Below, piece by piece: positions 25,467 to 34,463 of a stretch of 64,000 bases of DNA. Made by a program: the position numbers and the translations under genes. The stretch is from JAGXTF01 sp044224315 (lineage in GTDB: Bacteria > Bacteroidota > Bacteroidia > NS11-12g > UBA955). The notes under the pieces were generated by a model. It was not told where the DNA came from. It searched no databases and saw nothing but the letters and a program-made list of their open reading frames with translations. The DNA is taken from assembly GCA_044224315.1 (NCBI GenBank), contig JBGAKR010000008.1:62001-126000 (forward strand). The letters are read 5' to 3'. Each line of letters starts with the position of its first letter. The first letter of the stretch is position 1.

Positions 25467-25905
25467 GGATCTCTTTCTTTTTAAGTGAAAAGCTTTTTTC
25501 ACAGTACAAAACTATACCTTTAATGTAATACAAATGTTATGAAATCTGCGCCATTGTAGGAGTTCCGACGTTTGGTTTACCAAATGGCACTTTCGATTTA
25601 CCAAACGGTTGGAATTATTTTTTTATATAACAAAATGGACTTTTTATTACTTTAAGAACTAAATCCCCTGATAATGGCAAACACCACAATGTCAATTTTT
25701 TACAGTTATTCGGCCCCCAGAATTAAGTTTTGATGCAATGGACAAGACCAGCCAATAGGTGATTTTTTCCGAATTTTTGCATTCAGCAAAATTATTGCCT
25801 ATAATTGCCCTTGATTTTGCGCCTTTCGATTTTTCGTCTGCGCATCTAAATCCCCAACCTTAATTTTTCGTTTTAACCCATTCCTAAAGAATATATTCTC
25901 ATTAC
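25467..25905. other. Divergent intergenic region upstream of rho
   Basis: This 439-nt gap separates the T9SS gene (-) from rho (+). It holds a minus-strand promoter (TAGTTTTG at 25514-25507 with CAAA, the complement of TTTG, at 25531-25534) and the paired 21-bp repeats at 25565-25606. The rho-proximal 250 nt are AT-rich leader; I see no stable attenuator or riboswitch there. Confidence 0.5.
25565..25606 (-). promoter_or_regulatory. Two copies of a TNGTAAACC operator-like repeat, 21 bp apart
   Basis: TTTGGTTTACCAAA (25571-25584) and TTTCGATTTACCAAA (25591-25605) share TTTACCAAAYGG at exactly 21-bp spacing (25576 and 25597). Read in the direction of the T9SS gene they are TTTGGTAAATCGAAA and TTTGGTAAACCAAA. 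They sit about 30 bp upstream of the minus-33 box, where an activator would bind. Related arrays occur at 55700, 63225 and 63778. Confidence 0.6.
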
Positions 25906-27639
25906 ATGGCAGATAAACCTGACCTAACCAAAATGGCCGTAGCCGATTTGCGCGAACTAGCGCTAAATTTGGGTATTGAAAATGCAGCCGGACTGAAAAA
26001 AGCCGAATTAATTCCCATTATTCAGTCAAAGTCGCAGGCACCACAAGCCAAAGAAGAAATATCTGATAATTCCTCTGCAGCTGAAAACCGGGGTAAGCGC
26101 AACCGCGTGCGCAAACCTATTTCCGAAGTTTCTGAAACCCCACAGCCACCTGTTGTTGAAGAACCAAAATTAGAAAAGAAAGAGAATTTTCAAAACAGAG
26201 AACAGAATCGCGATCATAATAGAAACGAAAACCGCCCCAAACAACATCCCAAACCGTTTCAAAAACCCCAACCCAAACCGCAGGATATACCTGGCCAGCT
26301 GGATTTCGACTCCTTATTGCCCCCACTACCCGATATGGAAGAAACACCAGCCGAGGAAGTGAACCCTGCCATAGTTGAAACCAAAACGAGTACAGGAGAC
26401 CAAAATAAGCCTGTTTTTACCAGGAAAGAAGAAACCCCTCAAAATACTGAAAATCAGGTACCACAAAACTCTCAAAGTAACGAAAACCAAATACGCAAAG
26501 AAAAGATTGCGCCTATTTTCGAAATGGAAGGGGTTGTAACCACCCAGGGTGTTTTGGAAACCGTACCAGATGGATACGGATTTTTACGCAGTCCGGATTA
26601 TAACTATATGGCATCACCCGACGATGTGTATGTTCCGGGTTTCATGATTAAGCAAAACGGACTAAAAACCGGCGATACGGTGCGCGGATCTATCCGTCCA
26701 CCCAAAGACAACGAGAAATACTTCTGCATGGTAAAAATCGACTCGGTAAACGGTCGTACCCTGGAAGAAGTGCGCGATAGAGTGAGTTTTGAACACTTAA
26801 CCCCCCTGTTTCCAAACGAAAAGCTGAATTTATGCGATGATCCCAAAAGCTACAGCAACCGGATTATAGATATGATATCGCCGATAGGAAAAGGACAGCG
26901 TGGATTAATTGTGGCCCAACCTAAAACCGGTAAAACCTGGCTTTTGCAGGGAATTGCCAACGCCATTGCCAAAAATCACCCCGAGGTGTACATGATGATT
27001 TTATTGGTTGATGAAAGGCCTGAAGAGGTTACAGATATGGCCCGCAATGTGCGTGCCGAGGTTATTGCTTCTACTTTTGATGAGCCTGCCGATAAGCATG
27101 TAAAGCTTAGCAATATGGTGCTTGAAAAGGCCAAACGCCTGGTGGAATGTGGCCACGATGTGGTAATTCTGCTCGATTCCATTACCCGCTTGGCTCGTGC
27201 CTACAACACGGTTCAACCTGCTTCGGGTAAAATACTTTCGGGTGGGGTAGATGCCAATGCTTTGCATAAACCCAAACGTTTTTTTGGTGCAGCACGCAAT
27301 ATTGAAGGGGGCGGATCGCTTACCATTATTGCCACCGCACTTACCGATACCGGTTCTAAAATGGATGAGGTAATTTTTGAAGAATTTAAGGGTACCGGTA
27401 ATATGGAATTACAGCTCGACCGCAAATTGTCGAACAAACGCATATTCCCGGCCATCGATATTCTGGCTTCCAGCACCCGCCGCGAGGATTTATTGGTAGA
27501 CAAGGTTACCCTGCAAAGAATGTGGGTGCTGCGCAATCACCTGGCAGATATGAATTCTGAAGAGGCCATGAATACTTTCCTTAAATACATGCAAAATACC
27601 CGCGACAATACCGAGTTTTTGGTGAGTATGAACGGATAA
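25906..27639 (+). CDS. rho: Transcription termination factor Rho
   Basis: 577 residues. Residues 1-45 form a Rho_N/SAP-like helix pair (KMAVADLRELALNLGIEN). Residues about 50-200 are a low-complexity Asn/Gln/Glu/Pro/Lys insert, usual for Bacteroidota Rho and absent from E. coli Rho. Then come the RNA-binding cold-shock-like domain (GVLETVPDGYGFLRSPDYNY) and the hexameric ATPase with Walker A AQPKTGKTWLLQG (about 338-350), Walker B VVILLDSITRLARAYN, and the R/Q-loop RKLSNKRIFPAIDI. It ends transcripts lacking intrinsic terminators in a helicase-driven manner. The gene stands alone with a long leader. Confidence 0.97.
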   Translation: MADKPDLTKMAVADLRELALNLGIENAAGLKKAELIPIIQSKSQAPQAKEEISDNSSAAENRGKRNRVRKPISEVSETPQPPVVEEPKLEKKENFQNREQNRDHNRNENRPKQHPKPFQKPQPKPQDIPGQLDFDSLLPPLPDMEETPAEEVNPAIVETKTSTGDQNKPVFTRKEETPQNTENQVPQNSQSNENQIRKEKIAPIFEMEGVVTTQGVLETVPDGYGFLRSPDYNYMASPDDVYVPGFMIKQNGLKTGDTVRGSIRPPKDNEKYFCMVKIDSVNGRTLEEVRDRVSFEHLTPLFPNEKLNLCDDPKSYSNRIIDMISPIGKGQRGLIVAQPKTGKTWLLQGIANAIAKNHPEVYMMILLVDERPEEVTDMARNVRAEVIASTFDEPADKHVKLSNMVLEKAKRLVECGHDVVILLDSITRLARAYNTVQPASGKILSGGVDANALHKPKRFFGAARNIEGGGSLTIIATALTDTGSKMDEVIFEEFKGTGNMELQLDRKLSNKRIFPAIDILASSTRREDLLVDKVTLQRMWVLRNHLADMNSEEAMNTFLKYMQNTRDNTEFLVSMNG

Positions 27640-27664
27640 TTGTATTCATTTTTATTAAAGGTTT

Positions 27665-28351
27665 TTACACCCAAACTAGTTTTTTCCCAGCAATACAAAG
27701 GGCTTTGCCACCCGGTAAATGTCGGTCCATATTTACATGGCCGGTGAGGGAGCCAAAAGCAGGTAAAATCAATAACTGCCCGTGTATATAAAAACAGGGC
27801 AAACTCAAAGCCTGGCGAGCCTTACCTCTTAGTGTAAATCCGGGGTGAATATGCCCGCACATATTGTAAGTACGCGCATTTTCTGCAGGCTCATGGGTAA
27901 GTAATATCCGATTTTCAAAAAGCAATTCAGGCAAAACCTCAAATCCGGCCTCCAAATAATGGGTGGATGGTAGAATATCGTGATTGCCCTCTATGAGTAA
28001 AAAACGAATGTATGAATATTCCTTGCGCAGCGCACTTAGCCATTTCCACTCAGAATTACTGGCGCTGTGAAATAAATCGCCCATGAAAATACATAATTGG
28101 GGTTTGTAATAATCCAATAATACTGTGAGATTATAATAATCAGCGACTGCGGCATTTTGTGGAACTGGAATATTGTGTTTTCTGAAATGGAAAGCTTTTC
28201 CAAAATGACAGTCGGCAATAAACAATGTTTGTGTGAGCGGCTCGAATAATGACCCCAGTGCAGATGCGGTAAATGTAATTTCGCCAAACACCAGTTCTTG
28301 CTCGTCCATTGCCTGCAAAATTGCATTTCTGCCTTTATACCCCCAAACCAT
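27665..28351 (-). CDS. pdeM: PdeM-type metallophosphoesterase (DNA-ligase-associated DNA repair family)
   Basis: 228 residues with the full calcineurin-like metal-binding set in order: FIADCHFGKAFHF, FMGDLFHSASNSEW, IEGNHD, LTHEP and NMCGHIHPGF. A C-terminal LPAFGSLTG motif is typical of PdeM, a nuclease/phosphoesterase normally encoded with an ATP-dependent DNA ligase, an Lhr-type helicase and an exonuclease in a predicted DNA damage-response system. None of those partners is adjacent here, so the association is by family only. ATG 28351 is the longest start; ATG 28309 (MDEQELVF) is equally plausible. It is divergent from mscS. Confidence 0.85.
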   Translation of the reverse strand: MVWGYKGRNAILQAMDEQELVFGEITFTASALGSLFEPLTQTLFIADCHFGKAFHFRKHNIPVPQNAAVADYYNLTVLLDYYKPQLCIFMGDLFHSASNSEWKWLSALRKEYSYIRFLLIEGNHDILPSTHYLEAGFEVLPELLFENRILLTHEPAENARTYNMCGHIHPGFTLRGKARQALSLPCFYIHGQLLILPAFGSLTGHVNMDRHLPGGKALCIAGKKLVWV

Positions 28352-28382
28352 TTGTGTAAATTACTTGTGTAAACGTACTTTG
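28351..28382 (+). promoter_or_regulatory. Promoter of mscS-family gene
   Basis: TTTG (28351-28354) and TACTTTG (28376-28382, one base short of the consensus) are 21 nt apart. The ATG follows 4 nt after the box, so the leader is negligible. Confidence 0.5.
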
Positions 28383-28386
28383 CGTT

Positions 28387-29154
28387 ATGAATTTTTTTAC
28401 GCCCGAAGGTCGGATTAGCAAAGAGTACATGGTTTTTTTTGTAATTATTGCCTCTATCGCAGCCATTCGGGTTGTTACCGTAAAGGTTTATAAACGACGC
28501 AAAGGATTAAAGAAAAAAGACAATTTTGTAATTGGTATTAATAATGTAACTACCCTTTTGGCCGGGGTTTGGTTATTCTTTTTTATTCTGCATTTATTGG
28601 GAATTACCCTGGTTGAGTTTTTTACCAGTATTACCATTTTGGCCGCAGCTTTGGCTATATTATTTAAAGATTATGTGCTCAATGGATTAAATGGAATGAT
28701 AATAATGTTTGGCGATAATCTGCATATCGGAGATTATGTGCAGGTTGGCGAAGAGAAAGGCGTAATACAAGATATTTCGTTGCTCAATGTTCACCTTAAA
28801 AATGACGAGGAAAACCTGGTGATTATTCCAAATAATACCATTATCAATAGCACAATTATAAATTTATCGCGAAATCCAAGGCAAAATATCAGTCTCGATT
28901 TTGAAATCAGAACCCTCCACACGCTTGAAGCAGAATTGCTGGAAAAGGCATTGCTTGAAGTAATGGCCGGATTTACTGACCTGGTGAAACTCGACAGTGC
29001 CGACCTCAGAATCGTAGAATTAAAAAAAGATCTGGTGCATTATCGCTTCCGATTTGGCTTAAATCAATACAAACGTGAAGATGAGGTAAGAATTAAACAA
29101 AAATTATGGCGGGTTATTTTAGGGATGATAGACGGAAATAAAAAAATATCATAG
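28387..29154 (+). CDS. MscS-family mechanosensitive channel
   Basis: 255 residues. Two N-terminal membrane helices (MVFFVIIASIAAIRVV and TLLAGVWLFFFILHLLGI) precede the pore-lining TM3 (ILAAALAILFKDYVLNGLNG), which has the Ala/Gly-rich pattern of MscS. The MscS beta domain follows (IGDYVQVGEEKGVIQDISL, then IIPNNTIINSTIINLS). It is a small-conductance channel that vents solutes from the cytoplasm on hypo-osmotic shock. It is a single gene divergent from pdeM. Confidence 0.93.
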   Translation: MNFFTPEGRISKEYMVFFVIIASIAAIRVVTVKVYKRRKGLKKKDNFVIGINNVTTLLAGVWLFFFILHLLGITLVEFFTSITILAAALAILFKDYVLNGLNGMIIMFGDNLHIGDYVQVGEEKGVIQDISLLNVHLKNDEENLVIIPNNTIINSTIINLSRNPRQNISLDFEIRTLHTLEAELLEKALLEVMAGFTDLVKLDSADLRIVELKKDLVHYRFRFGLNQYKREDEVRIKQKLWRVILGMIDGNKKIS

Positions 29155-29296
29155 AGTTTAAGTGTTTGAAATAATGTATGTTATGCGTTTTTGTGTCACC
29201 TTATGAATGGGTTTTTAGTAAAAAAGTTAAACAAGTTTTTTTTAGTGAATTGAAAATTTAAGGAAAGAACATAATTTAGCAGCCTTAAGTAACCCA

Positions 29297-29614
29297 ATGG
29301 AAAAAAAGAAGGTTGTTATAGATTACGCTAAACTTTCTGAGGAACTGCTGGCAGTTTATGACGAGACATACCCCACTGGTATTGCCGGAAAAACGATTCG
29401 TTTTCCCAATGCCAAAGGCGAAATTGTAACTGCTGTGCGAATTGAAACAGACGATACCATTTATTTGGTGAAAGTGATGGCCAAACCCAAAGAAACCCTC
29501 ACCGAGGAGCAAATGGATGAGTTGGTGAAACCCTCAGAAAAAGACGAGGATCTGGAAACAGATGAAGAAGAGGAAAAGGAAAGTGATAAAGAACCTGAGA
29601 GGGATGATGATTAA
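29297..29614 (+). CDS. Small acidic protein of unknown function
   Basis: 105 residues. The first 75 form a compact fold (VVIDYAKLSEELLAVYDETY and GKTIRFPNAKGEIVTAVRIE) and the last 25 are almost purely acidic and charged (KDEDLETDEEEEKESDKE). I recognise it only as a type of small protein found in Bacteroidota; no role is known. The stop overlaps the apaG ATG by one base (TAATG), so both are translated together. An acidic tail of this kind often binds basic proteins or divalent metal, which would fit the apaG partnership, but this is speculation. Confidence 0.7.
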   Translation: MEKKKVVIDYAKLSEELLAVYDETYPTGIAGKTIRFPNAKGEIVTAVRIETDDTIYLVKVMAKPKETLTEEQMDELVKPSEKDEDLETDEEEEKESDKEPERDDD

Positions 29615-30006
29615 TGCAATTGGTTACTGCGGTTACTGAAAATATTAAAATTTCGGTGGTAAGTCGGTATCAACCCGATTTTAGCGCCCCGATTCTGAAT
29701 AAGTATTTTTTTTCTTATACCATTCGAATAGAGAACAAAGGAACAGATAGGGTGAAACTGCTTTCCCGTTTCTGGCATATTAAAGATGCGCTGGGCTCTC
29801 ATCGTTTTGTTGAAGGTGAAGGTGTAGTAGGAGAGCAGCCAGTTATTGTTCCTGGTGGTATTCATGAATACACCAGTGCTTGCGATTTTGAAACCCCAAT
29901 AGGCAGCATGACCGGTTATTATGTGTTTGAAAAAGTAAATACCGGAAGCGAATTTCGTGCGGAAATCCCCGAATTTCTTCTAGAGCTTCCAAGCATACTC
30001 TCCTGA
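29614..30006 (+). CDS. apaG: ApaG-domain protein
   Basis: 130 residues, full-length ApaG fold (an immunoglobulin-like sandwich). Diagnostic strands: YTIRIENKGTDRVKLLSRFW, then GEGVVGEQPVIVPGGIHEYT and GSMTGYYVF. ApaG is linked to Co/Mg resistance and diadenosine tetraphosphate metabolism, but its biochemical activity is still unclear. The ATG is coupled to the preceding acidic protein. The SDR gene begins 30 nt later and may share the message. Confidence 0.93.
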   Translation: MQLVTAVTENIKISVVSRYQPDFSAPILNKYFFSYTIRIENKGTDRVKLLSRFWHIKDALGSHRFVEGEGVVGEQPVIVPGGIHEYTSACDFETPIGSMTGYYVFEKVNTGSEFRAEIPEFLLELPSILS

Positions 30007-30035
30007 GTTTTCGCCCTATATTCGTGTAAATATTT

Positions 30036-30734
30036 ATGAAAGTAATCATTACCGGGGCAACCCGCGGAATTGGCAAAGCCATTGCCATAAAATTTGCCCA
30101 GCAGGGTGCAAGTATAGCCTTTTGTGGCAGGCATGCAGACAGTGTGCGAATGTTTGAGGATTATTTAAAAAACACCTACAACGCAGCTGTGTTCGGTTAT
30201 TTGGCCGATGTGGCAGATAAACAACAAGCGCGGCAATTTGCCCATGATGCCCAAATTACCCTCAATGGTTGCGACATTCTGATAAATAATGCCGGCATGT
30301 ATATGCCCGGATCTATAGAGTTGGAAAGCGATGGGGTATTTGAAAACCAAATGGCAGTGAACCTCAACAGCGCTTATTACATGAGCCAGGCCCTGATTCC
30401 AGCCCTGAAAAAAGGCACCCGGCCCCATATTTTTAATATGTGTAGTATTGCCAGTTTGGTGGCTTATCCAAACGGGAGTAGCTACTGTATTTCAAAATTT
30501 GCCCTGCTGGGGCTTACCAAAATACTGCGCGAAGAGCTAAAACCCGCCGGCGTTGCAGTTACTGCAGTAATGCCCGGAGCAACACTTACCGAAAGCTGGG
30601 GCGATACGGATTTGCCTGAATCCAGATTCATATTGCCTGAAAATATTGCAGATAGCATTTGGAATGCCTGGATGATAAACGAAAATACGGTGGTTGAAGA
30701 AATGGTGCTGAGGCCCATTGCCGGTGACATTTAA
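30036..30734 (+). CDS. Short-chain dehydrogenase/reductase (SDR)
   Basis: 232 residues, a classical SDR. The cofactor motif ITGATRGIGKA, the INNAGMYMPG strand, the active-site Ser (MCSIASLV) and SSYCISKFALLG (YxxxK) are all present. Substrate specificity cannot be read from sequence; the PGATLTESWGD loop is unremarkable. It is a cytoplasmic NAD(P)-dependent oxidoreductase. It lies 30 nt after apaG. Confidence 0.88.
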   Translation: MKVIITGATRGIGKAIAIKFAQQGASIAFCGRHADSVRMFEDYLKNTYNAAVFGYLADVADKQQARQFAHDAQITLNGCDILINNAGMYMPGSIELESDGVFENQMAVNLNSAYYMSQALIPALKKGTRPHIFNMCSIASLVAYPNGSSYCISKFALLGLTKILREELKPAGVAVTAVMPGATLTESWGDTDLPESRFILPENIADSIWNAWMINENTVVEEMVLRPIAGDI

Positions 30735-30803
30735 ATGATACTGTGTCTTTTCTTTGTAAAACCAATTAATACCTATAGGGGACATGATAGTACAAGTGGT
30801 AAA

Positions 30804-30835
30804 TTTGTTGCGTAACAAGCAAACATTTATATTTG
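30804..30835 (+). promoter_or_regulatory. Promoter of the 441-residue T9SS gene
   Basis: TTTG (30804-30807), 20 nt, TATATTTG (30828-30835). An in-frame ATG at 30837 starts 2 nt after the box, before the expected transcript start, so the true start must be the later ATG near 30870-30876. Confidence 0.65.
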
Positions 30836-30875
30836 CATGTCTAAAAAATCGAAACAAATAAAACCCAGAATGATA

Positions 30876-32198
30876 ATGAAAAAATTACTCTTAATTACCG
30901 GTTTCGCAGTGAGCCTGATGGCAAGTGCGCAAATTCCTGGCGGCCCGGCTAAACAGCCAATTACAACTCCCGCAGATCAAAATGCGATTGAGTTGCGTAT
31001 GAAAACTACGGCGCGCGGCAATACTGCCAACGCTGCTGTTACCGGACCAAACTGGTTCGAAATGTCTGAAGCTGTTAGAAATCTTCAAGGCGGTGCTAAT
31101 ACCGACTACAGCTACATGACCATTTTCCCAGATACCAATGCTTATATCTCTTACTCTGCTTCTGGTGGCGGAGCTACCGTTACTACTAACACAATCAACT
31201 CTGTTGGTTTGGTTTTCGATCCCCGCGGTGCTGTATGGAAAGAAATGGGCCCATTCCAAACTTCACGCTGGAATACCTATACCGTAGATTCTCTGCGTTT
31301 TCAGTTCTTCTACCGTCGTTTTAATTCAGATGCCAATCAGGTTGATACTCTGTATGTAACTACTTTCGATAAAACCTCATTAAACCGTGGTTTTACCTCA
31401 ATTTATGCGGCTGCTGTAGATTACACCCGCAACAAATACACTGTAAAAGGTACCAACGCAAATACCCAGGTAGTATTGCTTACCCCTGCCGATACAGTGG
31501 GTGGTTCACGCTCAATTAAATTACCCGTTTTAGGTACTAAAACCATTAGCGGTGCAAATACTGGTTCTAACTGGTTTGGTGCTTCTATTACCTACGTACC
31601 AGGTTACAAAGGTTACAACCACGGTGCACCCTGGGATACCATTGCCTTCTACAACAGCGGTGCTAAATACGACGATACCAAAGTTTGTAATATGTTCCGT
31701 TTGCTTAGCTACTTCGATCCAGGTCAGTATACCGAAGATGCCAATGTACCTGCTACAATTAATGGTTACCGTATTTACAACCATGGTATTCAGGCTCAGG
31801 AAGAAGCCCGCTACGGTCTTAAATCAGGTACCACTACCATCGACTACTATTTCCCTTCATTCTACCAAAGCACCAATGGCTTCCCAGCAATCGATTTTCT
31901 GGTAAGTGCCGAAGGTTTGGGTGTTGACAAAATCAATGGCACTGGCCTTGGTACTGCCTATCCTAACCCAACCGCCGCTGGAACTGATTTGCATGTTCCT
32001 TTCAAACTGACCAACAGCGGCAACGTTGAAGTTCGTTTGATTAACATGAATGGCCAGGTGGTTCGCACCATCAGCAAAAGCTTCAACGCTGGTGTTAATG
32101 AAGTTACCTTCAATGTAAACGGTTTGAGTGCTGGTATGTATACCTACAGCCTTACTACTGCTGATTTCAGCGGTGCTGGCAAAATCATGATTAAATAA
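30876..32198 (+). CDS. T9SS-secreted protein, type A sorting domain
   Basis: About 440 residues. Signal peptide MKKLLLITGFAVSLMASAQ, a mature body with a repeated-strand pattern (DTNAYISYSASGGG, then DSLRFQFFYRRF), and a clear type A sorting domain (GTAYPNPTAAGTDLHVPF through VVRTISKSFNAGVNEVTF to GAGKIMIK). The function of the body is unknown. I set the start at ATG 30876 (or 30870), because the earlier ATG 30837 lies at the promoter box and adds a charged non-signal segment. A very strong terminator follows. Codon use is biased to preferred codons, consistent with high expression. Confidence 0.87.
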   Translation: MKKLLLITGFAVSLMASAQIPGGPAKQPITTPADQNAIELRMKTTARGNTANAAVTGPNWFEMSEAVRNLQGGANTDYSYMTIFPDTNAYISYSASGGGATVTTNTINSVGLVFDPRGAVWKEMGPFQTSRWNTYTVDSLRFQFFYRRFNSDANQVDTLYVTTFDKTSLNRGFTSIYAAAVDYTRNKYTVKGTNANTQVVLLTPADTVGGSRSIKLPVLGTKTISGANTGSNWFGASITYVPGYKGYNHGAPWDTIAFYNSGAKYDDTKVCNMFRLLSYFDPGQYTEDANVPATINGYRIYNHGIQAQEEARYGLKSGTTTIDYYFPSFYQSTNGFPAIDFLVSAEGLGVDKINGTGLGTAYPNPTAAGTDLHVPFKLTNSGNVEVRLINMNGQVVRTISKSFNAGVNEVTFNVNGLSAGMYTYSLTTADFSGAGKIMIK

Positions 32199-32220
32199 TC
32201 TGAGGATTTAAAATATTAAA

Positions 32221-32254
32221 AACCGCTTTCTTAAAAAGAAAGCGGTTTTTTTTT
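32221..32254 (+). terminator. Strong intrinsic terminator
   Basis: AACCGCTTTCTT (32221-32232) and AAGAAAGCGGTT (32236-32247) form a perfect 12-bp stem with a 3-nt loop and a T-run. It ends the T9SS gene and could stop the converging murA message in the other direction. Confidence 0.92.
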
Positions 32255-32381
32255 GCTATCTGAAATGTAAAATTAAGGTTGAGTGTTACCAGAAAAAAAG
32301 GCTATTTCTCAGCTGAATGCGCGCAAAAAGGCAGACCTAATCCAAATCTGTTGAAGTTTGAACCAAAGGAGATTTAAGAGA

Positions 32382-33692
32382 TTAACTTTGGATGCGGGTA
32401 ATGTTTGCCCCCAGGGGATTGAGACGTTCCTCAATTCTTTCATATCCGCGATCAATTTGCTCAATATTGCGGATGGTACTTTTTCCTTTTGCACTCATAG
32501 CTGCAATCAATAGTGCAACTCCGGCGCGAATATCGGGGCTGGACATGGTTATACCGCGCAATTTAGTGCGATGATCGAGGCCAATTACAGTAGCCCTGTG
32601 AGGATCACATAAAATAATCTGGGCGCCCATATCAATGAGGTTATCTACGAAGAACAGACGGCTTTCAAACATTTTTTGGTGGATTAAAACCGTACCTCTG
32701 GCCTGGGTGGCTGTCACCAAGGCTATGCTTATCAAATCGGGTGTAAAGCCCGGCCAAATCTGATCTGAAATGGTGAGGATAGAGCCGTCTATAAAAGTAT
32801 CAATTTCGTAATGCTTGTTTTCCGGTATATAAATATCATCCCCTCGGATTTCCATTTTTATACCCAGCCGTTGAAACGTGCGGGGAATAATTCCCAGCAT
32901 ATCTACCCTGCAGTTTTTGAGGGTAATTTCACTTTCAGTTATGGCAGCCATTCCTATAAAACTACCAATTTCAATCATATCGGGCAGGCAACGGTGTTCG
33001 CAACCTTTCAAAGCGGTTACACCTTCGATATGCAGCAGGTTAGAACCAATGCCGCTAATTTGAGCACCCATGCTATTTAGCATATGGCAAAGTTGCTGCA
33101 AATAAGGTTCGCATGCGGCATTGCTGATTGTGGTGGTGCCGGTTGCCATACAAGCGGCCATTACAATATTGGCAGTACCGGTCACCGATGCTTCATCCAG
33201 CAGCATAAATGTACCTTTTAGCACATCACCATGCACCCGGTAAAAACTTTCTTCAGGCAAAAACTCAAATCGCGCACCCAGGGCGGCAAAACCCTCAAAG
33301 TGGGTATCCAGGCGGCGACGCCCAATTTTATCACCCCCCGGGCTGGGGATATATCCTTTGCCAAAGCGGGCCAGCAATGGGCCTACAATCATTATCGAAC
33401 CGCGCAGCGCAGCCCCTTTTTTCTTGAATTCCGCGGTTTCCAGGTATTTAAGGTCGATGTTGGCTGCACAAAACCGGTATTTTCCATGGGCCATCCTTTC
33501 AGTTTCCACGCCCATATCACCCAATAATTCAATAAGCTTTAAAACATCCCTGATTTCAGGAATATTTTCTATGATAACCGTTTCCGGGGTAAGCAGAGTG
33601 GCGCAGATTACCTGTAAGGCCTCGTTTTTGGCTCCCTGGGGTGTTAGTTCACCCTTTAATTTGTAGCCACCTTCAATAATAAATTCAGACAT
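32382..33692 (-). CDS. murA: UDP-N-acetylglucosamine 1-carboxyvinyltransferase, Asp-type
   Basis: First committed step of peptidoglycan synthesis, in the cytoplasm. About 436 residues with the family core: QGAKNEALQVI with Lys22/Asn23 and IPSPGGDKIGRRRLDTHFEG. The residue equivalent to the catalytic Cys115 of E. coli, the target of fosfomycin, is Asp121 here (PGGD). Asp variants are active and fosfomycin-insensitive in other bacteria. ATG 33692 is chosen over a TTG at 33704. The gene starts 8 nt beyond the stop of the DUF4290 gene, a neighbour pairing conserved in Bacteroidota, so both are likely co-transcribed. Confidence 0.96.
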   Translation of the reverse strand: MSEFIIEGGYKLKGELTPQGAKNEALQVICATLLTPETVIIENIPEIRDVLKLIELLGDMGVETERMAHGKYRFCAANIDLKYLETAEFKKKGAALRGSIMIVGPLLARFGKGYIPSPGGDKIGRRRLDTHFEGFAALGARFEFLPEESFYRVHGDVLKGTFMLLDEASVTGTANIVMAACMATGTTTISNAACEPYLQQLCHMLNSMGAQISGIGSNLLHIEGVTALKGCEHRCLPDMIEIGSFIGMAAITESEITLKNCRVDMLGIIPRTFQRLGIKMEIRGDDIYIPENKHYEIDTFIDGSILTISDQIWPGFTPDLISIALVTATQARGTVLIHQKMFESRLFFVDNLIDMGAQIILCDPHRATVIGLDHRTKLRGITMSSPDIRAGVALLIAAMSAKGKSTIRNIEQIDRGYERIEERLNPLGANITRIQS

Positions 33693-33700
33693 ACCCGGGC

Positions 33701-34375
33701 TCAATACCTTTTAAAACCGCCTTTTCCACGGTTAAATTTATTGTTCTTATTGCGGTTGTTATTGTTACCTCCTCCATTGGGGGGTGGGGTGCGCTTAAAA
33801 AACTTGCGAGGCTGTGATGTATCCTGCGAAACCACGAACTGGTCACTAGCCAGGTTTAATTTGCCTTTCGACAGGGTTTTAAGATGTTCGGCAATTGTTT
33901 CGTTACTCAGGTTCTCGTTGTTCCAGCTTTTGCAGCTGTTATACATAAAGGAGGCGATAAGGTTTACCAGATTTTGGCGCAATTCGGGGTCTTCCATTTC
34001 TGCAGCCCGGTCTACCATGTTTTGCAGGTTGCGGCCATAAAATCTAAATTTAATTACGGTACTGGCATATCCGATTTCCTCGGGTTTTTTGTTGCGCTCT
34101 TCTGCAGTTGGCACTGGGTATGGCGAGTCGACATCCAGATCGTAATTGGCCATTTGAAACAAAAAGTCCCATAGTTTTTCACGGTAGTTGGCTTGTAATT
34201 TTACTTCCGGATTGAGGGTGGCCATGATATTGATGAGGGAATGGCACCATTGGGTGCGCTTTTCCTTTTCTGGGAAACTTTTAATATGGGCAATGTAGTC
34301 GTGAATATGGCGTCCGTATTCGGATATCACCATGGGCTTGCGCTGGGTATTGTAATCTTCTTGCAGGGTTAGCAT
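33701..34375 (-). CDS. DUF4290 protein, partner of murA
   Basis: About 224 residues. A helical domain (ISEYGRHIHDYIAHIKSFP, then KLWDFLFQMANYDLDVDSPYP) is followed by a basic, disordered C-terminal tail rich in Gly and Asn (NGGGNNNNRNKNNKFNRGK). DUF4290 is found almost only in Bacteroidota directly upstream of murA. Its role is unknown, but the conserved pairing suggests a role in cell-wall synthesis. ATG 34375 is chosen over TTG 34384. The basic tail looks like an RNA- or membrane-surface-binding segment. Confidence 0.88.
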   Translation of the reverse strand: MLTLQEDYNTQRKPMVISEYGRHIHDYIAHIKSFPEKEKRTQWCHSLINIMATLNPEVKLQANYREKLWDFLFQMANYDLDVDSPYPVPTAEERNKKPEEIGYASTVIKFRFYGRNLQNMVDRAAEMEDPELRQNLVNLIASFMYNSCKSWNNENLSNETIAEHLKTLSKGKLNLASDQFVVSQDTSQPRKFFKRTPPPNGGGNNNNRNKNNKFNRGKGGFKRY

Positions 34376-34417
34376 GTAATACAATGCAAATTAAGGTGAA
34401 AAGGGGATTAAAATAAA

Positions 34418-34441
34418 AAAGCCCTGCAAAAACAGGGCTTT
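34418..34441 (-). terminator. Intrinsic terminator
   Basis: AAAGCCCTG and CAGGGCTTT (34418-34426 and 34433-34441) form a 9-bp stem. On the minus strand it follows the lipoprotein gene stop at 34464 and is followed by a T-run. Confidence 0.85.
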
Positions 34442-34463
34442 TAGTTGAATATTTTTTAAGTGA

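Noticed and set aside
33702..33704. TTG start for murA adding four residues
   Set aside because: An ATG 12 nt downstream begins the conserved MSEFIIEGG, and the four extra residues are not part of the family.
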